From: Acidobacteriota bacterium | Lineage (GTDB): Bacteria; Acidobacteriota; Vicinamibacteria; Vicinamibacterales; UBA823 | Reading direction: 5' to 3' | Assembly: GCA_003509065.1 (NCBI GenBank) | Contig: DODG01000128.1 | Location: 1-14,540, forward strand | Length of the DNA: 14,540 nt | Shown: one piece after another, positions 1 through 7,775 of the stretch | Numbering within the stretch: the first letter of the stretch is position 1 | Layout: each line of letters starts with the position of its first letter | Position numbers and translations under genes: made by a program | Notes under the pieces: model-generated | Databases searched by the model: none | The model's input: the letters and a program-made list of their open reading frames with translations, nothing else | What the model was told of the DNA's origin: nothing

Positions 1-389
1 CGCAAATCCTCCGAAACTGCAACATCCTCGGTTATCTGAAATGGGGGACGATCAGACTCGTTTAATACAAGGATCTTCCGCGCAGCGATCTCAACCGTAC
101 CGGTGTCTAACTTACTATTAACGGTATCCGCAGACCTCAATTCCACAGGTCCCATCACAGCAACGACAAATTCAGGTCGCAGCCGTTTTGCTACCGGACG
201 GAGCGCCTCGTCTTCTCTCACGACCACCTGCGTTGTTCCAAACCTGTCTCTGACATCAATAAAGATCAATGAGCCAAGATCGCGCACCCTATCCACCCAA
301 CCCAGCAACACTGCGTCATGACCAACATCGGACTCACGAAGAGCTCCACATGTATGGGTTCGAACAAGTTCACCAAGATAATCAGTCAT
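1..389 (-). CDS. aspS: Aspartyl-tRNA synthetase, N-terminal part (cut by window edge)
   Basis: Attaches aspartate to tRNA-Asp in the cytoplasm. Only the first 129 codons are present; the gene continues past the left edge. Residues 10-20 (RTHTCGALRES) and 30-54 (GWVDRVRDLGSLIF, then IDVRDRFGTTQ) are the start and the OB-fold anticodon-binding domain of bacterial-type AspRS; the catalytic domain lies outside. ATG at 389-387 is the natural start because the family's N-terminus follows at once. Its ribosome site is weak (GAGG about 14 bases upstream). It begins 35 bases after hisS, a common gene pair, so translation probably relies on a shared transcript. Residue 38 is Leu in RDLG, as in the E. 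coli enzyme; enzymes that also charge tRNA-Asn often have His there. This hints at a tRNA-Asp-specific enzyme but does not prove it. Identity is firm. Confidence 0.93.
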   Translation of the reverse strand, partial: MTDYLGELVRTHTCGALRESDVGHDAVLLGWVDRVRDLGSLIFIDVRDRFGTTQVVVREDEALRPVAKRLRPEFVVAVMGPVELRSADTVNSKLDTGTVEIAARKILVLNESDRPPFQITEDVAVSEDL

Positions 390-424
390 TAACTATTGTT
401 AAGCCTCACATACGCTACGACACA

Positions 425-1681
425 TCATTGCCCAGGCTCGGTAGTTTTTAAGAGTTCAAGAAGTGATTCTCGAGCCACCGCTCTTTGTTCACCTGTTGTC
501 ATATCTTTAAGAGTAACCTCACCTCGCGCGAGTTCGTCTCCTCCTACGATGACCACGTAGCGAGCACCAGCACGGTCGGCCCGTTTCATTTGCGACTTCG
601 CACTCCGCCGGTCATAGTCAATTAGAGTACGCAGACCCGCAGCGCGCAGCGTTTTCGCGATGATGAACGCCTCTTCCCGCACATCTTCACCGAAACTTGC
701 CACAAACGCATCGGGAACAGGTGCCATCACACGGTTTTCCGGTAAGGCGAGTACAAGCCTTTCAAGTCCAGCTGCAAAACCAATTCCAGCCCGATCTGGA
801 CCACCCAATTGCTTAACCAGCCCATCATACCGTCCACCACCCAGTAAAGCATTTTGAGCGCCTAACGACGCTTGGACTAATTCGAACGTTGTTCGAGTAT
901 AGTAATCGAGCCCACGCACTAGACGATGTGAGATGGCAAAAGCCTGCCCGTAACGATTTAAGTGACCCTGCACTTCCTCAAAATGTTTTCCACAATCAAC
1001 ACAGAGATAATCAACAGAGTGTGGTAACGCATCGATAATTGTCTGGTCAGCAGTAATCTTACAATCGAAAATCCTGAGAGGGTTCGTCTTCGCACGACGT
1101 TGACAATCGCCACACAGTCGCTCCACATCATCGCCGAGCGCTTTCATCAAGGCCGCACTGAATTTCGGTCGGCACTTGGGGCAACCCACAGAATTAATCA
1201 CAAGGTCACTTCCCGTAATCCCAAGAGCATGGATCAATGATGCCGCCATCTCCATAAGTTCAGCATCAATCGAAGGGTCAGCCACACCGAAGACTTCTAC
1301 ATTAAGCTGGTGAAATTGACGGTAGCGACCTTTCTGTGGTCGCTCGTATCGGAACATCGGTCCCAGACTGTACAGCTTGGGCTGCGCCAGCGCTTGTTCA
1401 AGAGCATGCTCTACAAATGCCCGGACCACCCCTGGCGTTGCTTCAGGTCGTAACGTGACACGCTCATCACCCCTATCGGTAAACGAGTACATCTCTTTTT
1501 GCACAATATCGGTTGTCTGACCTGTCCCCTTGGTAAACAATTCCTCTCGCTCGATAATCGGTGTTCGAATTTCAGTGTACCCATATAATTCACAGACCCG
1601 TCGCGCTGTCATCTCGACATACTGCCAACGCTCCACCTGGCCAGGAACAATGTCCCGAGTTCCACGGACGCCTGATATCAT
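425..1681 (-). CDS. hisS: Histidyl-tRNA synthetase
   Basis: Attaches histidine to tRNA-His. The 418-residue protein has the full class II core: motif 2 at about 110-125 (FRYERPQKGRYRQFHQ), the HisA motif LVRGLDYY at 254-261, and the HisB motif LGGGRYDG at 280-287, followed by the C-terminal anticodon-binding domain. The insertion domain between motif 2 and HisA is rich in cysteine (C167, C170, C190, C193, C207, C227, C230), including three CxxC pairs, and may bind a metal. I start at ATG 1681-1679 because AAGGA at 1692-1688 sits 6 bases upstream; the in-frame TTG just before it is less likely. It is divergent from moaA across about 80 bases and leads into aspS on the same strand. Confidence 0.97.
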   Translation of the reverse strand: MISGVRGTRDIVPGQVERWQYVEMTARRVCELYGYTEIRTPIIEREELFTKGTGQTTDIVQKEMYSFTDRGDERVTLRPEATPGVVRAFVEHALEQALAQPKLYSLGPMFRYERPQKGRYRQFHQLNVEVFGVADPSIDAELMEMAASLIHALGITGSDLVINSVGCPKCRPKFSAALMKALGDDVERLCGDCQRRAKTNPLRIFDCKITADQTIIDALPHSVDYLCVDCGKHFEEVQGHLNRYGQAFAISHRLVRGLDYYTRTTFELVQASLGAQNALLGGGRYDGLVKQLGGPDRAGIGFAAGLERLVLALPENRVMAPVPDAFVASFGEDVREEAFIIAKTLRAAGLRTLIDYDRRSAKSQMKRADRAGARYVVIVGGDELARGEVTLKDMTTGEQRAVARESLLELLKTTEPGQ

Positions 1682-1687
1682 CAAATA

Positions 1688-1692
1688 TCCTT
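1688..1692 (-). promoter_or_regulatory. Ribosome binding site of hisS
   Basis: On the minus strand this reads AAGGA, six bases before ATG at 1681. It decides between that ATG and a TTG codon three bases further upstream, in favour of the ATG. The rest of the hisS/moaA divergent region (1693-1764) is AT-rich, but I see no pair of -35/-10 hexamers strong enough to name on either strand. Confidence 0.7.
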
Positions 1693-1764
1693 AAACTAAA
1701 CGTTCGCGCACATAGGAAACCATACGAGTCACAATTTAATAATCATGGCATAATTATCTGAGCC

Positions 1765-2787
1765 ATGCGAGTTACTGACACACTCAATCGTCCGATGACT
1801 AGTTTACGGATTTCGGTCACCGACAGGTGTAATCTGCGCTGCAATTACTGCATGCCTGAAGATCACTACACCTGGCTTCCCCGTGAGAACATACTCAGCT
1901 ACGAAGAGATAGTCAGACTTGTTGATGTGTTTATGTCTCTGGGCGTAGATCGATTACGCATAACGGGTGGCGAACCACTGTTGCGTGAGAACTTGCCGTC
2001 ACTGATTGAACAACTAGCGGCACGCAGCAACCTACGCGATTTAGCCCTTACAACGAACGCCGTCAAATTGGCGAGTCAAGCCTCCGTCCTCCGAGCAGCG
2101 GGATTGCATCGTGTCACGATAAGCTTGGACACACTTCAACCCAAGCGGTTCTTTGATCTTACGAAATTTGACGTACACAAATCAGTCCTAACGGGTATCG
2201 AAGCGGCGGTCAATGCTGGCTTTCAAAACATTAAGCTAGACACTGTTGTCATTCGAGGTGTGAATGATGACGAACTTGTCGCACTTCTTGAATATGCCAA
2301 ACGTTTGGGTATGGAAATTCGTTTCATAGAGTACATGGATGTCGGTGGTGCGACTCAGTGGTCAAGTGCTTCAGTTGTGTCTCGCAAGGAAATGCTGAAG
2401 TCCATCAGTGACCATTTTGGCTCAATCACTCCCGTCCATGCACAAACTTCGGCGCCAGCTGCACGCTTCAAGCTCCCTGATGGGACAATATTCGGAGTTA
2501 TCTCATCGACTACCCAGCCATTCTGCCAATTGTGCGATCGAAGTCGACTTACAGCTGATGGTCTCTGGTACCTCTGTCTTTATGCACAAGAAGGGGTCGA
2601 CCTACGACAGCATCTAAGAGACGGTACGCCACCAGATGAAATCGCATCAATCATTCAGAACAAATGGTCCGTTCGGAACGACCGTGGAGCCGAAGCTCGC
2701 GTCGCCACACCCGGACGTACTACCTTCATACCACTTGGACGGTTACGAGAAGAACCACACCTTGAAATGCACACCAGAGGTGGCTAA
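1765..2787 (+). CDS. moaA: GTP 3',8-cyclase MoaA (molybdenum cofactor biosynthesis)
   Basis: Radical SAM enzyme that rearranges GTP to 3',8-cyclo-GTP, the first step of molybdopterin synthesis. The 340-residue length is normal. The N-terminal [4Fe-4S] motif is CNLRCNYC (C22, C26, C29), followed by GGEP at 68-71. The second cluster that binds GTP has C254, C257 and C271 (FCQLCDRSRL, then a Cys 13 residues on). The conserved GG tail required by the family is present (EMHTRGG). ATG at 1765 is the only sensible start, although the ribosome site is poor. No other moa, moe or mog gene is in the window. The msrP product nearby needs this cofactor, so co-location is meaningful. A hairpin follows the gene at 2846-2876. 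Confidence 0.97.
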   Translation: MRVTDTLNRPMTSLRISVTDRCNLRCNYCMPEDHYTWLPRENILSYEEIVRLVDVFMSLGVDRLRITGGEPLLRENLPSLIEQLAARSNLRDLALTTNAVKLASQASVLRAAGLHRVTISLDTLQPKRFFDLTKFDVHKSVLTGIEAAVNAGFQNIKLDTVVIRGVNDDELVALLEYAKRLGMEIRFIEYMDVGGATQWSSASVVSRKEMLKSISDHFGSITPVHAQTSAPAARFKLPDGTIFGVISSTTQPFCQLCDRSRLTADGLWYLCLYAQEGVDLRQHLRDGTPPDEIASIIQNKWSVRNDRGAEARVATPGRTTFIPLGRLREEPHLEMHTRGG

Positions 2788-2845
2788 AGATCCTCTCAGA
2801 CCAACCTCTATTTTCCAGGTCTTACACCATCTGTATACCAGAGGT

Positions 2846-2876
2846 GAGTCTAATCCAAAAAATTGGATTAGTACTC
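2846..2876 (+). terminator. Hairpin after moaA (possible terminator or mRNA structure)
   Basis: CTAATCCAA and TTGGATTAG pair perfectly (9 bp) around an AAAA loop. After one bulged T the stem continues with GAGT/ACTC, giving 13 bp in total. It sits 59 bases after the moaA stop and 38 bases before the next start. There is no run of T after it and the stem is not GC-rich, so an intrinsic terminator is doubtful. It could instead stabilise the moaA 3' end, reduce read-through, or be an operator. The structure itself is certain; the role is inference. Confidence 0.45.
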
Positions 2877-2914
2877 GTTAAGCAAGAAATCGTTCACTAG
2901 AGATAATACAAACA

Positions 2915-3763
2915 GTGCTCCTTCATGTTTCGACATCGATCGTTATATGGATGTTTAGTATGACAATTGGAGCAAGCACCGTCACCGCAACACCAACGAG
3001 TGGACCATTCGATCATAGTTACCAAGCTTACGCGAAACTACTATCGGCTCATGTGATTGATCAACGAATAAATTACGCTAAACTTGTGGACGCTCGAACC
3101 TCACTCACTACCATTATTGAATCTATAGCAGCCGTATCAGACGAAGACTTCCAACAGTGGTCTGAACACCAACAACTTGCCTATTGGATCAACGCGTACA
3201 ATCTCTTCACTCTCAAAGCGATCGTCGATCATTACCCTATCAAAGGTAGTTGGCTGAGTTGGTACCCTCGCAATAGCATCAGACAAATCAAAGGAGTCTT
3301 TGATGTCATGCCTTGGGATGCAGCAGGACGCATTGTGACGCTCGACCAAATCGAGCACGAAATTTTGCGACCTACTTTTAAACAACCGCTTATACATTTT
3401 GCAATCAACTGCGCCGCTCTGAGTTGCCCGCCTCTAAGCCCACAACCGTATCGCTCGGAAACACTAATAGAACAACTTGTAACTTCGACCCGACAAGCAC
3501 TGGCCCAAGCCGCATGGTTGAAAATTGAAGAAGAGACACTACGTGTTACAGCAATCTTGAATTGGTTTGGCGAAGATTTCACAACTGAATACGCTCACGG
3601 CGTTACAGCTAACAGCTCATACCGCGATCGAGCCATTCTTGGGCTAATTGCGAGATACGGTCCGCCAGCAGCCCAAGCAATTGCCCGAGTTCCGAATACG
3701 CGTATAAGATTTCTTGCTTACGATTGGTCTCTTAACGACGTCACCGACACGGGGCGCCAATAG
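2915..3763 (+). CDS. Exported DUF547-family protein
   Basis: DUF547 protein of 282 residues; its biochemical function is unknown to me. Residues 1-25 form a hydrophobic segment resembling a signal peptide ending near ASTVTATP, so it is probably periplasmic or secreted. The DUF547 core runs from about 85 to 185: LAYWINAYNLFTL (88-100), IRQIKGVFD (122-130) and FAINCAALSCPPL (162-174), with two conserved cysteines, C166 and C171. The start is GTG at 2915. ATG codons inside the hydrophobic segment at residues 13 and 16 are alternatives but would shorten the signal. An in-frame stop at 2879-2881 limits any upstream start. It lies 127 bases after moaA on the same strand and may be read from the same promoter despite the hairpin between them. 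Its last 46 bases overlap the msrQ coding end. Confidence 0.88.
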   Translation: MLLHVSTSIVIWMFSMTIGASTVTATPTSGPFDHSYQAYAKLLSAHVIDQRINYAKLVDARTSLTTIIESIAAVSDEDFQQWSEHQQLAYWINAYNLFTLKAIVDHYPIKGSWLSWYPRNSIRQIKGVFDVMPWDAAGRIVTLDQIEHEILRPTFKQPLIHFAINCAALSCPPLSPQPYRSETLIEQLVTSTRQALAQAAWLKIEEETLRVTAILNWFGEDFTTEYAHGVTANSSYRDRAILGLIARYGPPAAQAIARVPNTRIRFLAYDWSLNDVTDTGRQ

Positions 3764-4329
3764 TTGAAAACCAGCCTGGCCATCAATAACACTGCCAGCA
3801 CGATCGCATAGACAAGAGGTCGCCTTAAGTCTATTTTCGCTTGCCACAAAAAGTGAACGACCCCCGCAGTTGCACAGAAGTAGATCAAACGGTGCAAGAC
3901 CTTCCAGCGATGTCCTCCAAGACGGCGAATCATCGCTTGCGATGAGGTCACCGCAAGAGGGATCAGCAACACAAATCCAAGAAAACCGACTGTAATATAA
4001 GGTCGCTCGATGATGTCCTCAATGATGTAGTCAAACGCAAAGAACTGATCCAGAACGATGTAGGTCAGGAAATGAAGACTAGCGTAGAAGAATGCGAACA
4101 GTCCCAACATCCGTCTAAAACGTGAAAGGACATTCCAACCTGTAAACCGTCGAATCGGAGTCAACGCCAACGTTACTAGAAGGATACGTAGACTCCAGAT
4201 GCCGGTGTCGTGCGTAATGACTTCAATGGGATTCGCACCTAAATTTCCAAGGAAAGTTCGAAAAAGCAATACACTCGCTGGCGCAAGGCCAAGGAAAAAC
4301 ACGAGTGACTCGATATGCCCAACCCTCAC
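3718..4329 (-). CDS. msrQ: MsrQ, haem-binding membrane subunit of methionine sulfoxide reductase
   Basis: Inner-membrane protein that passes electrons from the respiratory chain to MsrP. The 203 residues contain about five to six hydrophobic segments of the ferric-reductase-like transmembrane family. Likely haem ligands are the histidines in FYASLHFLTY and in HRWKVLHRLIYF, plus one in VVHFLW, the arrangement expected for MsrQ/YedZ. The start is GTG at 4329, supported by AAGGG five bases upstream; no ATG fits better. It follows msrP by 36 bases and is surely co-transcribed with it. Its stop lies inside the oppositely directed DUF547 gene (46-base tail overlap). Confidence 0.93.
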   Translation of the reverse strand: MRVGHIESLVFFLGLAPASVLLFRTFLGNLGANPIEVITHDTGIWSLRILLVTLALTPIRRFTGWNVLSRFRRMLGLFAFFYASLHFLTYIVLDQFFAFDYIIEDIIERPYITVGFLGFVLLIPLAVTSSQAMIRRLGGHRWKVLHRLIYFCATAGVVHFLWQAKIDLRRPLVYAIVLAVLLMARLVFNYWRPVSVTSLRDQS

Positions 4330-4365
4330 GTTACCCTTCAGTTCTCTATTCTCAGCCTTTCAACT

Positions 4366-5325
4366 CTAATAGTTTCTTCTGAGGTCCATTCCGGAATAGA
4401 GCGACGCAACCTCATCACCGTATCCATTAAACATTTCGGTCGCCTGCCTGAAGAACTTGCCTATGCGCCGCTCGCGTGCTTGACTCCAACGCGGATGGTC
4501 AACGGTAGGATTCACGTTAGCGTAAAACCCGTATTCACTTGGTGCGGCGACATTCCATGCGGTTCTCGGTTGCTCATTCGTAAAACGCATTCTCACGATT
4601 GATTTAACACTCTTGAAACCGTATTTCCAGGGCACCATTAGTCGGAGAGGCGCACCGTTTTGGTTGAGCAGCGTCTTTCCGTAAAGACCCACTACCAAGA
4701 TGGTCAAGGGATGCATCGCTTCGTCCATTCGTAGTCCTTCAATATAAGGCCAGCTCAGAATCGCCCGGCGCTGACCTGGCATTTCTTCTGGACGATAGAC
4801 GGTTGTGAACTCGATGAATTTTGCGTTTGAAGTAGGCTCAAAACGATTAATAAGTGTCGATAAAGGAAACCCAACCCACGGAACTACCATCGACCATGCC
4901 TCAACACAGCGTAGTCGGTAGATCCGCTCTTCAAACGTTATCCCTTTAAGCAGATCCTCGAGATCATACTCAGCAGCTTTGTTCACATGGCCTTCAACCT
5001 TGACAGACCATGGTTTAACCGTCAGTTCATGTGCATGCCGAGCTGGATCACCTTTGTCGAGACCAAATTCATAGAAATTGTTGTAACTGGTAATATCGCT
5101 AAAAGAGTTCGGCTGCTCGTTCGTACTGAACACACTAGTTTGAATGTCAGGAATGGTCTCCTGGGAACCCGCTCGTAGGTTAGTTGCAGAACTAAGCGCG
5201 AATGCCCCTGTCGCCAATCCAAGCGCCGCACCCGAAGTACCTTGAATAAATTGCCGGCGATTGAGGTAGGTGCGTTCGTCGGTAATTTCCGATGAAAGAA
5301 TATTGTTCCGTCGTTGTACTAACAT
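4366..5325 (-). CDS. msrP: MsrP, molybdopterin-dependent protein-methionine-sulfoxide reductase
   Basis: Periplasmic catalytic subunit that reduces oxidised methionine in proteins, formerly YedY. The 319-residue protein belongs to the sulfite-oxidase fold family. A twin-arginine signal is clear: NRRQFIQG with the pair at residues 23-24, then a hydrophobic stretch ending near NLRA (51). This fits export of a folded, cofactor-loaded enzyme. The molybdenum-ligand cysteine is C140 in [15 protein letters not shown]. The start ATG at 5325 has a good GAGAGG site four bases upstream. msrQ follows directly. The cofactor is Mo-molybdopterin without an added nucleotide, so the nearby moaA could serve it. 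Confidence 0.96.
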   Translation of the reverse strand: MLVQRRNNILSSEITDERTYLNRRQFIQGTSGAALGLATGAFALSSATNLRAGSQETIPDIQTSVFSTNEQPNSFSDITSYNNFYEFGLDKGDPARHAHELTVKPWSVKVEGHVNKAAEYDLEDLLKGITFEERIYRLRCVEAWSMVVPWVGFPLSTLINRFEPTSNAKFIEFTTVYRPEEMPGQRRAILSWPYIEGLRMDEAMHPLTILVVGLYGKTLLNQNGAPLRLMVPWKYGFKSVKSIVRMRFTNEQPRTAWNVAAPSEYGFYANVNPTVDHPRWSQARERRIGKFFRQATEMFNGYGDEVASLYSGMDLRRNY

Positions 5326-5369
5326 GGAGCCTCTCTTCTTTCAGTTACCCTATCACTCCATCCAGAAAT

Positions 5370-5393
5370 ATCATCTAATTGTATGATGTCATC
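5370..5393 (-). promoter_or_regulatory. Candidate msrPQ promoter/operator with short dyads
   Basis: In the 160-base gap upstream of msrP, TACAAT on the minus strand (5383-5378) resembles a -10 box; no good -35 box pairs with it. It is embedded in an inverted repeat ATCAT(5370-5374)...ATGAT(5383-5387), followed by GATG-T-CATC (5385-5393). Such dyads could bind a regulator. Evidence is pattern only. The remainder of 5394-5485 shows nothing else I can name. Confidence 0.25.
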
Positions 5394-5485
5394 GTCTATT
5401 GAAGATACACAAGTAACCCAATCTTTTACACACTTGTCGAACATTGACGATCCCACATTTCACATTTCCAGCGCCGAACTCGCCA

Positions 5486-7036
5486 TTACCAACGCCGACT
5501 CCACACGAAATAACGACGCAACCACCGCTTCAACCTCGGGGTAATCAAACTTCGCCGATAGGCATCGCCTGCTTTTCTTAGGGCTTCAATCTGCGTTGGA
5601 TATGGATGGATGGTATTTGAGATATCTGACAGCGTGCCGTGTTGACTGATCGCATACGTAGCTTCGCCAATCATCTCATTCGCGTGTGTTGCTACAATCG
5701 TACAACCCAATAATCGACCGTTTTCGTGATGTACACGCACAAAACCATCCGTCATCTCGTCCAGAACTGCTCGATCCACTTCGGCAAGTGGCACCGTTAG
5801 AGATTCTACACGGTGGCCTCGCGCACTTGCTTCCTCACTATTAAGACCCACATGGGCGATCTCGGGATCAGTATAAGTGCACGATGGAATTACCAGCGTA
5901 CTGGCTTTCTTTCGACCATAGAACAGAGCGTTTTGAATTGCTACGCGCGCCATGGCATCAGCAACATGTGTAAACCTAAATGTCGAGCAAACATCTCCAG
6001 CTGCGTAAATGCGTCGATTCGTTGTCCGCAACTGGTCGTTAACCACAACTCCTGACTCTCCATGAACAACGCCTGCAACCTTGAGATTAAGACTCTCAAT
6101 GTTCGGTTCCCTGCCACCCGCAATTAAAAATTGATCGCCGCACGCTTCTTTGGATATGCCAGATTGCTGGAAGTGAACCTGTATCTCAGCGCCGTGATGC
6201 ACGACTTTCTGTATTGTCGCGTTAAGTTTAAATTGCACACCATCTGCACTAAGCTGGCGCTGAATAAGTGTCGCCGCATCACGATCCTCACGAGGCAGTA
6301 CTTGTTCCGCCAGATCTAGAACAGTGACATGACTTCCAAATCGTGCAAACGCTTGAGCCATCTCGCAACCCACTGGTCCGGCTCCGAGGACAAGGAGGCG
6401 GCGCGGAAGATCGGTCAACCAGAATAGATTCTTATTTGTTAAGTATCGGGTCTCGGTGAGGCCTGGAATTTCAGGAATCCTTGGCCGACTGCCTGTGGCT
6501 ATGATGGCACGCCTGAAGTGCAAACTTTGGTTTTTAACCTGGACGGTCGAACGCCCCGTAAATTCGGCTTCTCCCAGAAACACGTCAACTCCGAGATTAA
6601 CTAATCGACTTACAGAATCATGTTGACCTAGGTCCGAACGACGGAGCCGCATGCGTTCCATAATGCGACCAAAGTTGACGGTCGACCCATCCGTATCAAC
6701 GCCCAATGCCTTGGCATTTCGCAATTCCCCGATGAGTTTCGCAGAGCGCAAAAGAGCCTTCGACGGTACACATCCTGCGTTTAAGCAATCCCCGCCAAAC
6801 AAACTTTTTTCGATCAGAGCCACCCGTGCCCCAAGACTAGCTGCAGCGACTGCACTTACTAAACCGGCCGTTCCAGCTCCGAGAACACATAAATCGTATC
6901 GGCCATTCCCGACAGGGTTGGACCAGTCTGGCGGATGCACGTGAGACAGAAGGTTTTGATTCGCTTGATCGAGTGGCTGAATCAAGGATTCTGGTAACGC
7001 CGATTTAACTGGAAAGGGCGTACTCATACCATTCAC
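5486..7036 (-). CDS. FAD-dependent pyridine nucleotide-disulfide oxidoreductase (mercuric reductase-like)
   Basis: 516 residues. FAD-binding VLGAGTAGLVSA at 51-62 and the redox-active pair C84/C89 in GGDCLNAGCVPSKALL place it in the class I disulfide reductase family. A second dinucleotide fold (VLGAGPVGCEMA, from 216) binds NAD(P)H. AAGDV is present for FAD, and HPYP from about residue 477 carries the active-site His of the partner subunit. It lacks the N-terminal NmerA heavy-metal domain and the C-terminal Cys pair of true MerA, and ends in a basic tail (KRWLRRYFVWSRRW), so the substrate is probably not mercury. No lipoamide complex genes are nearby. The start is uncertain: GTG at 7036 with GGAG 14 bases upstream, or ATG at 7027. 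It lies 20 bases after the glycosyltransferase and is the last gene of the putative operon. Confidence 0.88.
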   Translation of the reverse strand: MNGMSTPFPVKSALPESLIQPLDQANQNLLSHVHPPDWSNPVGNGRYDLCVLGAGTAGLVSAVAAASLGARVALIEKSLFGGDCLNAGCVPSKALLRSAKLIGELRNAKALGVDTDGSTVNFGRIMERMRLRRSDLGQHDSVSRLVNLGVDVFLGEAEFTGRSTVQVKNQSLHFRRAIIATGSRPRIPEIPGLTETRYLTNKNLFWLTDLPRRLLVLGAGPVGCEMAQAFARFGSHVTVLDLAEQVLPREDRDAATLIQRQLSADGVQFKLNATIQKVVHHGAEIQVHFQQSGISKEACGDQFLIAGGREPNIESLNLKVAGVVHGESGVVVNDQLRTTNRRIYAAGDVCSTFRFTHVADAMARVAIQNALFYGRKKASTLVIPSCTYTDPEIAHVGLNSEEASARGHRVESLTVPLAEVDRAVLDEMTDGFVRVHHENGRLLGCTIVATHANEMIGEATYAISQHGTLSDISNTIHPYPTQIEALRKAGDAYRRSLITPRLKRWLRRYFVWSRRW

Positions 7037-7056
7037 AAAGTATTAGATTGCTCCAA

Positions 7057-7773
7057 TTAGCTGGGCGAGCCTGACGCAGATTTGTAATACACACGCGCTA
7101 GCCACTCAGCATTTATTCCCAAGAAAAATCCAAACAACAACAGAACGTTCTGAGCACTACGCCGACACCATCCGTCTTTCTGCCAACGTCTAGATGACAC
7201 CTGAATAGGTAGCCTTGATTTAAATAACCTACCTCGACGCCTTAGCTGAATGACCAAGTCTACATCCTCCATAAGCGGAAGATTTCGATAACCATGAATC
7301 GCGTTAAATACGTCGCGACGCGCAAAAAGACCCTGATCACCATATGGAAGATTTAGCCATGCCACACGCCTAGCCACTCCCCACTCAATCAGGCGAGCAC
7401 GCCAATCAGTCGTCTGGAGTTTAAATCGGTAGCAGCCGCCAACATACTGTCTCTTCGCATTAGCTTTCAGGATTTCGGTATCCCAACCGACGCTTAATCG
7501 GCAATCCGCATGTAGAAACAGTAACCAGTCACCAGATGCCAACCGTGCGCCATGGTTCATTTGACGGGCACGTCCTGGACGTGTCTTAGTCCAGCATACC
7601 CAAGGACAGGCACCTTTCAGAGTCTCAATCGAGGAATCGGTATCTGCACCATCGACAACAATAATTTCTATGGAGCCTTGATGGATCATCTCCAGTGAAA
7701 TTGTAGAAAGAAGTCCTTCAAGTTGTTCTGTATCGTGTAAAACCGGCACGACGACACTGATAGTCGAAAGCAA
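7057..7773 (-). CDS. TIGR04283-type family 2 glycosyltransferase
   Basis: 238-residue GT-A fold transferase. It begins with SVVVPVLHD, then IIVVDGADTDSS (37-48), GRARQMNHGA (67-76) and LLFLHADC with the metal-binding HAD at 88-90. LPYGDQGLF and LPLMEDVDLV are further signatures of the group named TIGR04283 (rSAM/selenodomain-associated or arsenosugar-cluster transferase). The C-terminal hydrophobic segment (LLLFGFFLG) may touch the membrane. The donor and acceptor are unknown, and no arsM or arsS gene is in the window. The start is TTG at 7773, two bases after the stop of the hydrolase gene, so translation is probably coupled; no ATG lies near the conserved N-terminus. Confidence 0.87.
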   Translation of the reverse strand: MLSTISVVVPVLHDTEQLEGLLSTISLEMIHQGSIEIIVVDGADTDSSIETLKGACPWVCWTKTRPGRARQMNHGARLASGDWLLFLHADCRLSVGWDTEILKANAKRQYVGGCYRFKLQTTDWRARLIEWGVARRVAWLNLPYGDQGLFARRDVFNAIHGYRNLPLMEDVDLVIQLRRRGRLFKSRLPIQVSSRRWQKDGWCRRSAQNVLLLFGFFLGINAEWLARVYYKSASGSPS

Positions 7774-7775
7774 GA

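Noticed and set aside
103..451. Two short plus-strand open frames at the left edge
   Set aside because: They are antisense to aspS, whose OB-fold motif on the minus strand is unmistakable.
2773..2846. 10-bp direct repeat ACCAGAGGTG at 2773-2782 and 2837-2846
   Set aside because: The first copy is the conserved coding end of moaA. Two short copies 64 bases apart have no flanking structure and could arise by chance.
3232..3582. 116-codon open frame on the minus strand
   Set aside because: It lies wholly inside the DUF547 gene, whose conserved motifs on the plus strand explain the region; its translation has no recognisable features.
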